This document shows, piece after piece, positions 25,690 through 36,811 of a stretch of DNA of 64,000 bases. The position numbers and the translations under genes are program-made. The first letter of the stretch is position 1; each line of letters opens with the position of its first letter. Source of the stretch: Sinotaia quadrata (Eukaryota; Mollusca; Gastropoda; Architaenioglossa; Viviparidae); the NCBI GenBank assembly GCA_028829895.1, contig CM054178.1, positions 19,485,501 through 19,549,500 of the forward strand. Reading direction: 5' to 3'. The notes beneath the pieces are model-generated. The model was not told the DNA's origin. It saw nothing but the letters and a program-made list of their open reading frames with translations, and did no database searches.

Positions 25690-25717
25690 ACACACACACA
25701 CACACATACACACACTC

Positions 25718-25782
<65 letters not shown>

Positions 25783-26065
25783 AACAAAATAAAAACATCT
25801 TTTACTCCGAACGAGAATTACACCATGATACTCTTGGGGGAGAGGTTATTAATTTCTGCACAATCACTTACTTCCATTTCCTGTTATTCAGTCTATAATA
25901 TACGTGTTTATGGACACAATCATAACAACATATCTGAGTATGAATAAAATATATTATTAAATGTGTGAATTATAATATGAATTATTATATGTACACGATA
26001 TACAAATCGCACGCACGCCTTTTTTCCCGTGACTTTTTTTCCTGTGACTTTTTCCGCTCACCCTT
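25690..26065 (-). repeat. (CA)n with tRNA-like module X and gtgac array
   Basis: A (CA)n tract (about 25690-25778) is followed by a module with B-box-like gagaattacaccatgatac (reverse), then cttccatttcctgttattca, cgtgtttatggac, and a short array of cccgtgacttttttt units ending near 26065. Similar modules lie at 31460-31657 (opposite strand) and 32650-32880 (same orientation). Confidence 0.65.
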
Positions 26066-27414
26066 AGATTGGACTAGATCGTATGACGTTATTTTTATTA
26101 CTGATTTTCTGTAAGTGACATTCTGGCATAGCGAACTCTAAATAATATTACTGCAGCTATTTGGTATAAATTTGCGACTTCATTATTAGTAGTATAGATA
26201 TCTCGATTTGAGTAGCTCTTTTTAATAGACTATTTCATCATCACCATTTCATTGCTGAAAAAGAAATGTCCATGAAAAACTAATATACAAGCCTCGACTT
26301 TAATTCTAAAGATGCAGATATTAAGTTTATATGAGCATTTTAAGTGTGAGACCATCTTTTAAGAGACAATGACTTGATAAATAGAGAAGCGAAACGGTGT
26401 AGTTAATTTGAACTGTGGGAGCACGACCGTACCACTGTAGAACATTAATTTTATATGTGAGTTTTGTAAAAGAGAAATTTTTTAGCCATGGATATTATTG
26501 ACAATAATAAGAGCGGTTCAAAATTTGTGTTTAGCCCGACAAGAAACTCTGAATATAGAGCCATACTTTCTTTGAGGAGTCGTTTGGAACATTCGCCTTA
26601 ATCATGAATATTTTATCAGAAACAAAATATCAAACACTAAAATCATTCATAAATCATCCTAGCAAACGCATAATGGTAACCATAAGTAAATGAAAATTGT
26701 TTTAAATCTTAGAATCTTCAGGTGTTCAATAGCACATAATAACTTAATTATGCAGATATAGAAACCTCATAAATTTACCAGGTATGTTTTGCTAATGTTG
26801 TTGAGTGTATTTGAAAATACTGTACTATTTTATTGTATGTTTTAAACAAGGCTCTCATTGCTTTACTTATTTTAAAAGCAGGGTTTTTTTTGTTTGATAA
26901 CTATGATTGGTAACTGTGAGTATATTATGTCATGAAGTAGGCTCACTTCGAATGAACTATACTATTAAAAATATGAATGAATTATAATTTTATTTGACTG
27001 ATGAAACTTGAAAATGCAGATGTATACGAATATAAGACTTAGTTTATAGTAAGGTGTCCGTGTTGTTTATGAACGGACGCGTAGTTCCTGTCAGTAAGTG
27101 AATGCAAAAGCATGCCTGGGGGGAATGACGATTGGGGATTATTCGCGTGGCGTGCTGTTCTTCAAGCTGCATTGCCTAACTGTACATCAAAGTTATACAA
27201 AGTACCGCCAGCGAGAAACCTCCCTCCAAGCTCACTAAGTCTCTTCTTTACTGAAAGTTGATTTCACTCACACCAAGGAAGGGTTGTTTAGCCAGCGTCT
27301 TTTGTCTAAGGATTTTAAGTGGTACACAAGGCGTGAAAGTGATGTTGGAAAAATACGACAACAGAATGAATCTCTGCATGAATGCATTCCAATTCTGAGA
27401 GCGAGTAGTCCACG

Positions 27415-27454
<40 letters not shown>

Positions 27455-27885
27455 TCTTATCATTAACGTTATATATTTGTCTCCTATCAATGTCAAAATC
27501 CCCTCTCTATCTGCCTGCCCGTCCGTCCACCCGTCTATCTGTTTCTTTCCTTTTCTTTTCTATCCATCCATCCACCCGTCTGTCTGTCTGTTTGTCTATC
27601 TATCTATCTTTCTGCATATTTGTCTGTCGATCTGTACGTGCATCTGTCTTTCGATGGAACTGTCTACTCTCACATCCAAATTCTATCCATCTATTTATCT
27701 TACTAGTTACCAATCTACCTATCCATATATACTCGTCTATCTGATTGTTTTTATATTATTCGTACTGGTTGTCGCTTTGTTTGAATGTAGGATCTCAGCG
27801 AGTCTAGCTAGTACGTTATACGCAATTCGCTAGCGTTGCTTTCTATAAAAGCAGGAGGATTTTAAAAATAATAATATTGTTAAGC
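26066..27885. other. Non-coding stretch with mirrored copies further right
   Basis: 26490-26530 (ccatggatattattgacaat, aataagagcggttca) is mirrored at 32485-32525. 26940-27225 is mirrored at 33603-34010 (shared gaacggacgcgtagttcctg and aagttatacaaagtaccgcc). A (TCTA)n tract lies at 27416-27452 and a pyrimidine-rich cat/ctg stretch follows to about 27740. No gene seen. Confidence 0.55.
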
Positions 27886-29428
27886 AGAATCAACAAATCA
27901 AAATAATTAACCTATCAGAGTGCCTTTATTTTCTTTAATTAAATCAATTACTTAATTAACATAATAAAAATTTAAATAATGCTTATTTCCTTTTAGAATC
28001 CTTTAAGAGGTTTCTCTAAGCAATGATCACTTTTATTTGTATAAAAGATATCGCTTACTCTATTCTTTTTAGTCGTGTTTCACTGTGTTCAGATTCTGTA
28101 TTTCCATATTTATTTTTCTAAAACAGAGATGGTGTAAATTAGTATTACGTTTGATATCTTTAAAATATTATTGGTCACTCCATAAACCAAAGCAGAAGAA
28201 GACAATGTTGTTTTTTCATAATTGGGCGCCTAAAGTTAAAATGTTATCTAAAATTATTGTAAGGTCATTCTCTTGACTTTTTTTAATTAAAAAATTCCAT
28301 ACTCACTTTAGAAACAAAAAAATGTTTGCCGATTTAATCTTCCTTAAAAAAGAAAAAATAACCAATAGAATGGAAACAAACAAACTATACATTTTTTAAA
28401 TGAATTTCTTCACGTATCGAAATGCATCTGCTTACTCACTGTTAGGAGCAATTTAACGTGAAATCAATAGAGAGATAGATAAAAATGTTTGGCGACAATT
28501 AAGCTGTATGCCAATACTGATTAGCAAGATAATATGTCATTTGTGTCTTTAAAAATGAACGCATTTGTGTATTCACTGAATTATTACAATATAATCTAGT
28601 AAATTACTACTCTGTTTCTCTCTATCTGTTTGTTTTATTAACGTGTACACATTCCACGCAAACCACACGACCTCATTTACAGACAAGCATTACATATGAA
28701 TGAACTAAAAGGATGATAGCATTAATAAAAATAGATTCATGATTCAAGCATATGACTAATAAACAGCAGGTCATTCTCCTGCCACTTCTTCTTACTAAGT
28801 ACAAAGGCACATATAGAAATGTTTATTAATTGAAGCTTTCTTATTATTTGATGATATATGAAACTAGTTTAAACTTTTAATATTTTTCCTAATATCAAAT
28901 AAACTAGTTTAATTAAAGTTTTGAAATAACTGTCAAATCGAGTTTCAATATTTCACATGATTTTAAGTAAGTTTCAGTTTGCTTGTTTCAGTTTCAGTTT
29001 GGTTATTACATTGCGTATTTCCTTCTTACTTACGGCTTGAAACACTGAAAACAAGAAAAAGTTATGTAGGCTTCTATGTACACAGAGCACATAGTCCTTT
29101 GAGGGAGTGCGGTGAATCGATTGATCGCGAAGTAAGTGCTCTTTGCTCTTCCAAGATGCCACACTCCTTAAAATGTCATGCCTACGTTTGATTAGCTGGA
29201 CTATACGCACGAGTGAAGGCAAACTAACAATGTTTTCTGGTTACAAATTTAACATAGTGAATAATTAATAGCTGATAAACTGTATAAAGTGGGAGCCTCT
29301 GATCAATTTTGGTAGAACAAGTTTGAAACATTTATAGAAGACTTGAAAGGACTCCAGTAACTTTTACAGTCGTCAGAGCCAAACTTGCATATAAAGCAAT
29401 GTACCGCAGAACCGAATCTTCGCAAGTA

Positions 29429-29501
<73 letters not shown>

Positions 29502-29915
29502 TTAATCCCGAGGAAGAATCGAACCGCAATCCAACTGAGCTGCCGCTTACATCCTTTTACTGTTATTCAGTAAATAATGAGCATATATATGGACTTACAA
29601 ATAAAATTAATACAAACAGAACTAAATATATGATTTAGAATGCATTTATACGGTATATAAAATACACGCTCCTGCACACCAAAGACAAAAGCATATATTA
29701 TTAATGTTTTTCACCACGAACGGTATTTGAACCACGCACATCTTCAGCGAGCTGTTAATCTCCGTGACATTTCGTCCTTCACTTACAGTTAATAAACAGT
29801 ATAACACATACATACTGACTTACGACTTTATATTAAACATATATTGTGTCTTTATTTCCTGTGACTTTTTTCCTTGTGACTTTATTTCCTAAGACTTCAT
29901 TCTGTGACTTTTCCC
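27886..29915 (-). repeat. Right arm of the large inverted repeat
   Basis: This is the reverse complement of 19150-21177. From the inner end it runs gcagaatcaacaaatcaaaa, the AT-rich body, the mirrored frame at 28974-29222, the (CA)n tract (29431-29501), two tRNA-like modules and the gtgacttt array (29846-29912). The spacer between the two arms is about 6.7 kb and holds the satellite. Confidence 0.8.
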
Positions 29916-30282
29916 CACTACAAATGCAATAACACACTGGCCCTAGTTTTTTTCCTCTATATAAAACTTGATTTGATTGATTGAATGTAGGGGGGGGGGG
30001 GCGCTTCCGGCTTCCGCCGCTTTTGCTCTGGGTGGAGGGGTTGTGGGGGAAAGGGAGGGGTGGTTTACCCCCCTGGCTATGTCAACCTAGTTTTTATCTA
30101 TTATTTCCAAATGGTCAGCTGTCCGCAAAGTTGTTTTTACTGTTTACTCATTACCTCATGTCTGGCCCGTCAAAATTTTCTAGGTCTCTGAGCTCTTGTT
30201 GTTCGGGTAATTATTATTATTAATTATTTTTTTTTTAAAAAACAAACAATATATCCAACACCCTTCTTGTCTTTTCCTTACT

Positions 30283-31405
30283 TTCCCCCCTTTTGTCACG
30301 TGGAGAGTTAATTTTCCTCAACTCTGTCATAGAGGAGATAATGGGCTTTCTTTTGTCAACTCTGTCAACTTTTTGTCAAGAGACCATCCCTATTGTTCTC
30401 ATCTTAACGGTTTATAGTGGGTTTCCAAACACCCCGGACCCCTGTCTCCTTCCTAACAGCCAGGCGGCTTATATCAAAAGTTAATCCTTCCTCCTCGTCT
30501 ACACTCGTACACGTGAGAACAACAGTACCGATCTTTACTACTGACTGGCGATTATTGTGCAATCAGTCGGAAGTCCTGCTATTTTTCTTAGCAATGTTAC
30601 TCTTAGTGAATGGCTACGCATTCCTTCGTACTTCCACCAAATCAACACTGCAGGCATTTATGTACACAAAGGTGTGTACGGTAGACCCAACAGCTCCATA
30701 CACAATTGTCGTGTTTAAAAACAAAGGGGTCATTATACGTATATCGAAGGACAGAAGTTATATGACATACATTTAGATACAAAGTGTTACTCGATGCTAT
30801 TTTTACTGCAATATTTAAGTCATTAAAACACAAAATTTAGCAGAAACAAAACCTAAATCAGGAATACAAGTAAAAAAGTTTTAGAATATATTTATATTTG
30901 TGTTTTTTTTATTTACAGCTAATCCTAACCCTAACATTTCTCTAAAAACAACAAAAACAAAACTGTCTCTAAAATTCCCTCATATTTTTTCTCTAACCTA
31001 AAACAAGAGAGTTGTGTATGGAGTCGCTTCTTATCAACGGTGAGCGGAAAAAATGTCACTGGAAAAAAGTCACAGGAAAAAAGTCATAGGAAATAAAATC
31101 ACAAGGAAAAAGTTACAGGAAATAAATTCACAATATAAAGTCATAAGTGTCAGAGTGTATATCTTATAATACTTATTAACAGTGAGTGAAGCAGGAAAAG
31201 GCAAGGAGGTTAACTGCTCGCTCAATATGTGCGTGATTCAAGTGTATTTTATATACCGTATAAATGCTTTGTAATACATACATTTAGTTCTGTTTTAATT
31301 AATTTTCATTGTAAGTCGGTATGCATGCTTATTATTGAGTGAATAACAGTAAATGGAATTAAGCGACGGCTCATTAGGATCGTGGTTCGATTCTCGCTCT
31401 GGGGT
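30283..31405 (+). repeat. Dispersed repeat, copy 2
   Basis: A direct copy of 18430-19528. One difference is a short internal duplication around 30350-30380 (tgtcaactctgtcaactttt). The frame at 30417-30776 is longer here than its counterpart in copy 1, which is interrupted, so coding function is unlikely. Confidence 0.8.
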
Positions 31406-31407
31406 AA

Positions 31408-31459
<52 letters not shown>

Positions 31460-31660
31460 CTTGTATATCGGAACATATTATAATTCACGCATTTAATTAT
31501 ATGATTTTTTCATACTTAGTTATATTGTTATGCTTGAAGTCCATAAACAAGTAAATTATAGATAGAATAACAGTGAATGGAAATAAGTGATTGTGCAGAA
31601 ACTAACCTCTCGCCCAAGAAGATCGTGGTGTGATTCTCTCTCTGAATTAAAGATGTTTTG

Positions 31661-31701
<41 letters not shown>

Positions 31702-31704
31702 TGG

Positions 31705-31778
<74 letters not shown>

Positions 31779-31860
31779 GTGTATGTGTGTGATTGTAATT
31801 TAAAAGAATCTGCCTCTAATCTCTCCGACACAACTCACATAGTAAATAAGATTTAAACTA
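31045..31860 (+). repeat. Composite repeat: array, modules Z and Y, (TG)n, module X, (TG)n(GA)n
   Basis: In order: the gtcacaggaaa array (31045-31135), a module ending in tgcgtgattcaagtg (about 31140-31240), a module with gatcgtggttcgattctcgc (about 31330-31405), (TG)n (31409-31459), module X with gatcgtggtgtgattctctc (about 31555-31650), (TG)n(GA)n (31659-31775), then gactg ... ctctccgacacaact. The exact mirror order is present at 32515-33355. Confidence 0.7.
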
Positions 31861-32514
31861 TAGCTCTATGTGTAACCCAATACTACAAGTGTAATTCCAA
31901 GAAACGCCAAAGAACTACGCTAAAACAAAATAAGACACCAATGCAATCATATGGTTATAGCATTCAATGCAATATAAACATGTTAGATAGTTGTATGGTA
32001 GGTGAGTTTTATTAATATTGCATGTCACCGTTCAAATTTATAGTTACTATATCTTACAGATATGCCGACCGTTTTGATCAATTAGTACTATATATTTCAA
32101 CTTTATAATCGCCCACTAGTACAAGAACAATAGAACACTATCAATAATACGGCTAACACAGTTCAATTTTCTTTTATCTCGATCGAGAAATAATTTCCAG
32201 AAGTGAAAAGAATCTGACGTATTTACATAAAATGAAACTAAATAAAAATGTATCAATGAAATCATGTTTCAAGCAGTCATATCACACTAAACATCTGTTG
32301 GTAATGTTTGTTAGGTGATATTTTAAAGAACATTTTATTCACAGTTACCAGCCGTATGTATTAAACAAGTAAAGAGTTGTCGAACAATGCACGTCAGATT
32401 GAAGTTTCTAAAAAAAAAAAAAAAAAGGAATACATTGGTTTTGCGAGCTGCATGCTTGGTATACATAAATTCATCGAAGCACAATTATGAACCGCTCTTA
32501 TTACTGTCAGTAAT

Positions 32515-32886
32515 ATCCACTGCTAAAGTTTAAGTCATATTTACTATGTAAGTTGTGTCGGAGAGATAAGAGGCACGTTCTTTTAATTTACAGTCACACA
32601 CATACACACACACACACACACTCGCGCGCGCGAGCACACTCAAACATACGTACACAAACAAAAACAAAATAAAACATATTTTACTCTGAGCGAGAATCAC
32701 AACCACGATCCTCTTGGGAGATATGTTAATCTGCGCAATCGCTAACTGTCATTTATTGTTATTCAGTCAATAATATACGTGTTTATGGACTACATGCATA
32801 AAACATGACTATGTATGAATAAATCATTTTATTAAAATTGTGAATTATAATATGGATTATAAAATGTATACGACGGACAAATCACA

Positions 32887-32931
<45 letters not shown>

Positions 32932-33355
32932 TTAATCCCGAGGGAGAATCGAACCGCGATCCAACAGAGCCGCCGCTTACTTCCTTTTACTGTTATTCAG
33001 TAAATAATGAACATATATATGGACTTACAAATAAAATTAATACAAACAGAACTAAATGTATGATTTAGAATGCATTTATACGGTATATAAAATACACGCA
33101 CGTGCACACCAAAGACAATAGCGGACATACACGCATACATTATAATTATTAACGTTTTTTCACCCCGAACTGTATTTGAACCACGCACATCTTCAGCGAG
33201 CTGTTAACCTCCGTGACATTTCGTCCTTCACTTACAGTTAATAAACAGTATAACACAATCACACTGACTTACGACTTTATATTAAACATATATTGTGACT
33301 TTACTTCCGGTGACATTTTTCATTGTGACTTTATTTCCTAAGACTTCATTCTGTG
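32515..33355 (-). repeat. Mirror copy of the composite repeat
   Basis: Read left to right: gttgtgtcggagagataaga, (CA)n, module X reversed, (CA)n (32883-32930), module Y reversed (gggagaatcgaaccgcgatc), module Z reversed (gtatttgaaccacgcacatc), and the gtgacttt array (33293-33355). Together with 31045-31860 it forms a palindrome with ~0.8-kb arms and a ~650-bp spacer. Confidence 0.7.
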
Positions 33356-33386
33356 AAAACGTGAATATGTTTCAAATGGGCAAGTT

Positions 33387-33497
<111 letters not shown>

Positions 33498-33602
33498 AAA
33501 AAGACAGAGACAGAAAAGAAATTAACAAGAGAAGAGAGAATCTAATCTCTTTGATTATCTAAGTTTCTGTGTCAACAATCACCTAAGGTAGCAAGTCTAG
33601 CT

Positions 33603-34010
33603 GGCGGTACTTTGTATAACTTTGATGTAGAGTTAGGCACACTCAGGCCTACGCTCGCGAAAGTGGCGGAAGCCGGAAGCGCCCCCCCCCCCTACACTCA
33701 ATCAATCAATCAATCAGTCCTACTCTCTGCTTTGTCCGAGTACCTTCTGTTCACGCTTCACAGCGTCTTGAACAGCACGCCAACGCGAAAGACCAATAAT
33801 CTTAATCCCTAATCCCTAAAGGCATGCTTTACAGTTCACATCCTTATGCGTTCACTTGCTAACAGGAACTACGCGTCCGTTCATAAACAACACAGACAAC
33901 TTAATATAACTAAGTCTATATTCGTATATATCTGCATTTTCAAGTTTCATAGTTCAAATAAAATTATAATTCATTCATATTTTTAATAGTATTATAATTC
34001 AATAAAAACA
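33603..34010 (-). repeat. Mirrored repeat of 26940-27225
   Basis: The reverse complement shares gaacggacgcgtagttcctg, aaagttatacaaagtaccgc and the AT-rich block before them with 26940-27225. It also carries a poly-C run next to cggaagccggaagcg. That poly-C/cggaag block alone is found mirrored again near 29985-30020. Confidence 0.7.
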
Positions 34011-34638
34011 ATAAACTGTTTCCCGAGTGGTACCACTCACGCTGATGATCCCTTGATAGTTAAAAATCGGAAAGAGAAAACGATATACCAGAGTTTGGGC
34101 TTAAACTCAACAATTAAACTCCATGCTATTATTTCTCTTCCTTTCAAACTATACATCCTTTTGTTATCCAGTCCGCAGTACCAAGCAATACCTACCAATA
34201 AAATTCAGGCGTTTTCAGTCCTAGGGATTTGGCATTGATTGATTGATGGTTGAATGCACAGTGAACCTTTGTTCCATCCAAACCACACCTTTCTTTTTAA
34301 TTGTTACCACGATCTATCTGTTCTCTCTCTAAAAGTCTCATCTGAGTCTGTGGGAAAGGGTGAGATAAAGGAGTTTAAATTAGTCATCATGTTTCGCTCT
34401 GAATAGGGAGGGCATTAAATGAATGTAAAAAAAGAGAAAATGACTGAGTAGACCCGAACTTATCAGACTTTATTTCCAGTCTTTCGAAGATCAGCGGTTT
34501 TCATCATTCAGTTCTCACACTTTAAAAAAAAAAAAGATAAAGGATCTGTGACTGTACTTATTTCTGAAACAGAAAGCATGTACACTGCAGATCGATGTTT
34601 TTCAGCTAATCTCTGCAGTACTGTCTACAAAATAAGGT

Positions 34639-34643
34639 AAGAG
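34639..34643. repeat. Target site duplication, left (AAGAG)
   Basis: Five bases directly before the 5' LTR, repeated exactly at 42943-42947 after the 3' LTR. A 5-bp duplication is typical of Ty3/gypsy-type integrases. Confidence 0.93.
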
Positions 34644-34858
34644 TGTCACAGTCTGATAAAATTGTCCGACTTCGTGACCCACTTGCCTTGTTTACTTCAA
34701 ATTCGAATATTTGAAACCCTTGGCCCTTTGTTCAAAGCTTCCTTTTTCTAGGTGCTTCTAGAACAGGTCAAGATGTTATGTAACTTTAGGACCATTGTCC
34801 AGTTCTCGAACCAACCACATGCTTTGCGAACAGTCACGTGATACGCAATATACCTTTC

Positions 34859-34890
34859 TATATATGTACCCACACGCTTCCGCTCCCTCA
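34859..34890 (+). promoter_or_regulatory. Candidate LTR core promoter (TATA + initiator)
   Basis: TATATATG at 34859-34866 lies 31 bases before the A of an initiator-like ctcactt (A at 34890), the usual TATA-to-start spacing. The identical copy in the 3' LTR is at 41611-41642 and could drive transcription into the neighbouring intron. Start use is inferred, not shown. Confidence 0.6.
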
Positions 34891-36168
34891 CTTCGAGCAC
34901 ATTTTAGCTAATTCCATCAGCTTACTCGGGTCGTGAGAGGCAGCCGGCGCCATAGAGAATCAAGGTACCCTTCGACTTCTCTCAAAGGTATCATTTTATT
35001 TAATAGTATTTGCCTATGTATTGTTTAAGTATGTATTTGTGCTATGTATTATATGATTTCCATATACACTTGAGCATGGTTCAGAGAAATAGCTGAAAAC
35101 CTATATGTTACGGAATATAAATTTATTGTAACCATTTTTCCATTTCTGTACTTTAATTTATATTGTTTTAATTCACTAAGAGCCAGAATGCTGCGCTCGA
35201 TATGAATTCTTCATGTAATTCAATTATTGCGTGTAATTTTAATTGTAAATTGTGAAGCGCTCTGTCGGTTTGAATTACCTCTTGTATGAACATTAATTTA
35301 ACGTTGTATCTATTTTATTGCTTCATACGTCATGACTGTTAAATGGAACACATGTGAGACGATTATATTTTTTCTAAAATCTAATTGTAAGCGACGCGAG
35401 GTCGAAACTCTTTGTTCAGCGCATTTAATTGAGCCATGCCTAGGTAGGACCTGTTAGGTTGAGAATTATATCCAAACACGTTGCATCCACAGGTCGGCTC
35501 ATGGTTCATGTTTCACCATGCCTCACCTGCATTAGCTTATTGGTGTAAGCGTGTCGAAATCCACTCTGAGGGCCATGCTGCAAAAATTCCAGTTCCTAGC
35601 CACTAACAAAGGGACATCATTCCTTATGCACCACGTGTGTCGTTAAAGGGGGACTGAGGGAACGAATCAGCATGACTGAGTGTTGAGACCAAGGATACAA
35701 GAATAGAGCTAAGTGCAAGATCAAGTGTACAGATCTCAAAGGAACACTTTTCTGGCAATTTAGATTGACAAAAATCAGGCATAGGCGCGTAAAGACAGAG
35801 TGAAGACTATTCGCGTTGCATTCGATTTATTGTTAATTTGTTAAACTTTATTAAATCTTATTTTCTTTGTTAATACCTCTTAGTAGTTGATTTCTATGCA
35901 CAATAGACCAATTAGATTAATTCTTAGATTTGAATGGGGGCGGATGAGCAGAAAGATTGATGACGAGTGCATATTAATTTAGAGGGACTTAACTGTTTTC
36001 AAATCTAGCTAAAAGTTCGCAGTTTATTAGTCTGTAAATTTGTCGTCTGAACTACAAGACGCACTTTTAATTAGTCAGATAATAAATTGAGCAACCAGTC
36101 TGCGTAGAATATGAGAGGAAGAATTAATTATATTTAAAGTCTTTTAATTATTCTAAGCAGGGTCTTTA

Positions 36169-36174
36169 AATAAA
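36169..36174 (+). terminator. AATAAA polyadenylation signal in the LTR
   Basis: AATAAA lies 17 bases before the LTR end. The copy in the 3' LTR is at 42921-42926, and another pair is at 36081 and 42833. In the 3' LTR these could end the element's transcript. Because the element lies in sense with the host gene, they could also cut host transcripts short. Confidence 0.45.
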
Positions 36175-36192
36175 TACTGGAAACGTAACAAG

Positions 36193-36210
36193 TGGGGGCT
36201 CGTCCGGGAT
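36193..36210 (+). other. Primer-binding site, tRNA-Pro type
   Basis: TGGGGGCTCGTCCGGGAT begins two bases after the 5' LTR. It is the classic 18-base complement of the 3' end of tRNA-Pro, as used by murine gammaretroviruses. Minus-strand DNA synthesis would start here. The match to tRNA-Pro is from established knowledge of that motif. Confidence 0.88.
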
Positions 36211-36811
36211 TGATATGTATTAAATTGTAAATTGTAACATTTTTATACATAGGGCGCATCATAACCTAGAAACGAACGAACGAACAGAATTGCCAATTGT
36301 TCTTTTGATTTTTGTATCACTGATTTTCTTTGCTTTTGTTGTGACATGTGCATGTATTCTTTTGCAGAGTAGCGTGCATGTTTAATCAATGTTAATATGT
36401 TTAAGCGTAGTTAAGTGTTTAATATTGATTAAGTGAATGATTTATTTAGTATTGTGTTACTGAGTACTTCATTGTGAGGAGTCGAAGGTTATACCGCCAG
36501 CTAGGAGAGTTATCGGTAGTAACAGACTTCGGACTATTATATTTAGGGTGCTAGATATAATGTGTAATGTTGTATGGTAGGAGCCGTGACATTACGAAAG
36601 TCTTGGAACAGCGGACACTGTGACAAGCAGGTGAAACGTGTAAAGAGTTAACGCGTAATTTATTTCGGAAGGTGTTCTGAGTAAATTAAATAATTTTTGT
36701 AAGGTTGTAGCCTAAAAGTTATTTTCGGGATAAGCGGAGTTATCGCCGACGGTTAAAACACACAATTCACGAGATACATTCTTATTGTAGCCAGCGCGCT
36801 AAGACAGTAAA
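36211..36811 (+). other. Untranslated leader of the retrotransposon
   Basis: About 600 bases between the primer site and the Gag-Pol start, containing a cgaa repeat near 36272-36286 and several upstream ATGs. It is the expected place for packaging and dimerisation signals, but none could be identified by eye. Confidence 0.6.

Larger units (their letters stand above)
34644..36190 (+). repeat. 5' LTR (1547 bp)
   Basis: Starts TG and ends CA. No difference from the 3' LTR (41396-42942) was seen on comparing most of the length, and the two lengths are equal. It contains a TATA box with a well spaced initiator, an E-box CACGTG at 34836-34841, and AATAAA signals at 36081-36086 and 36169-36174. Confidence 0.95.
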
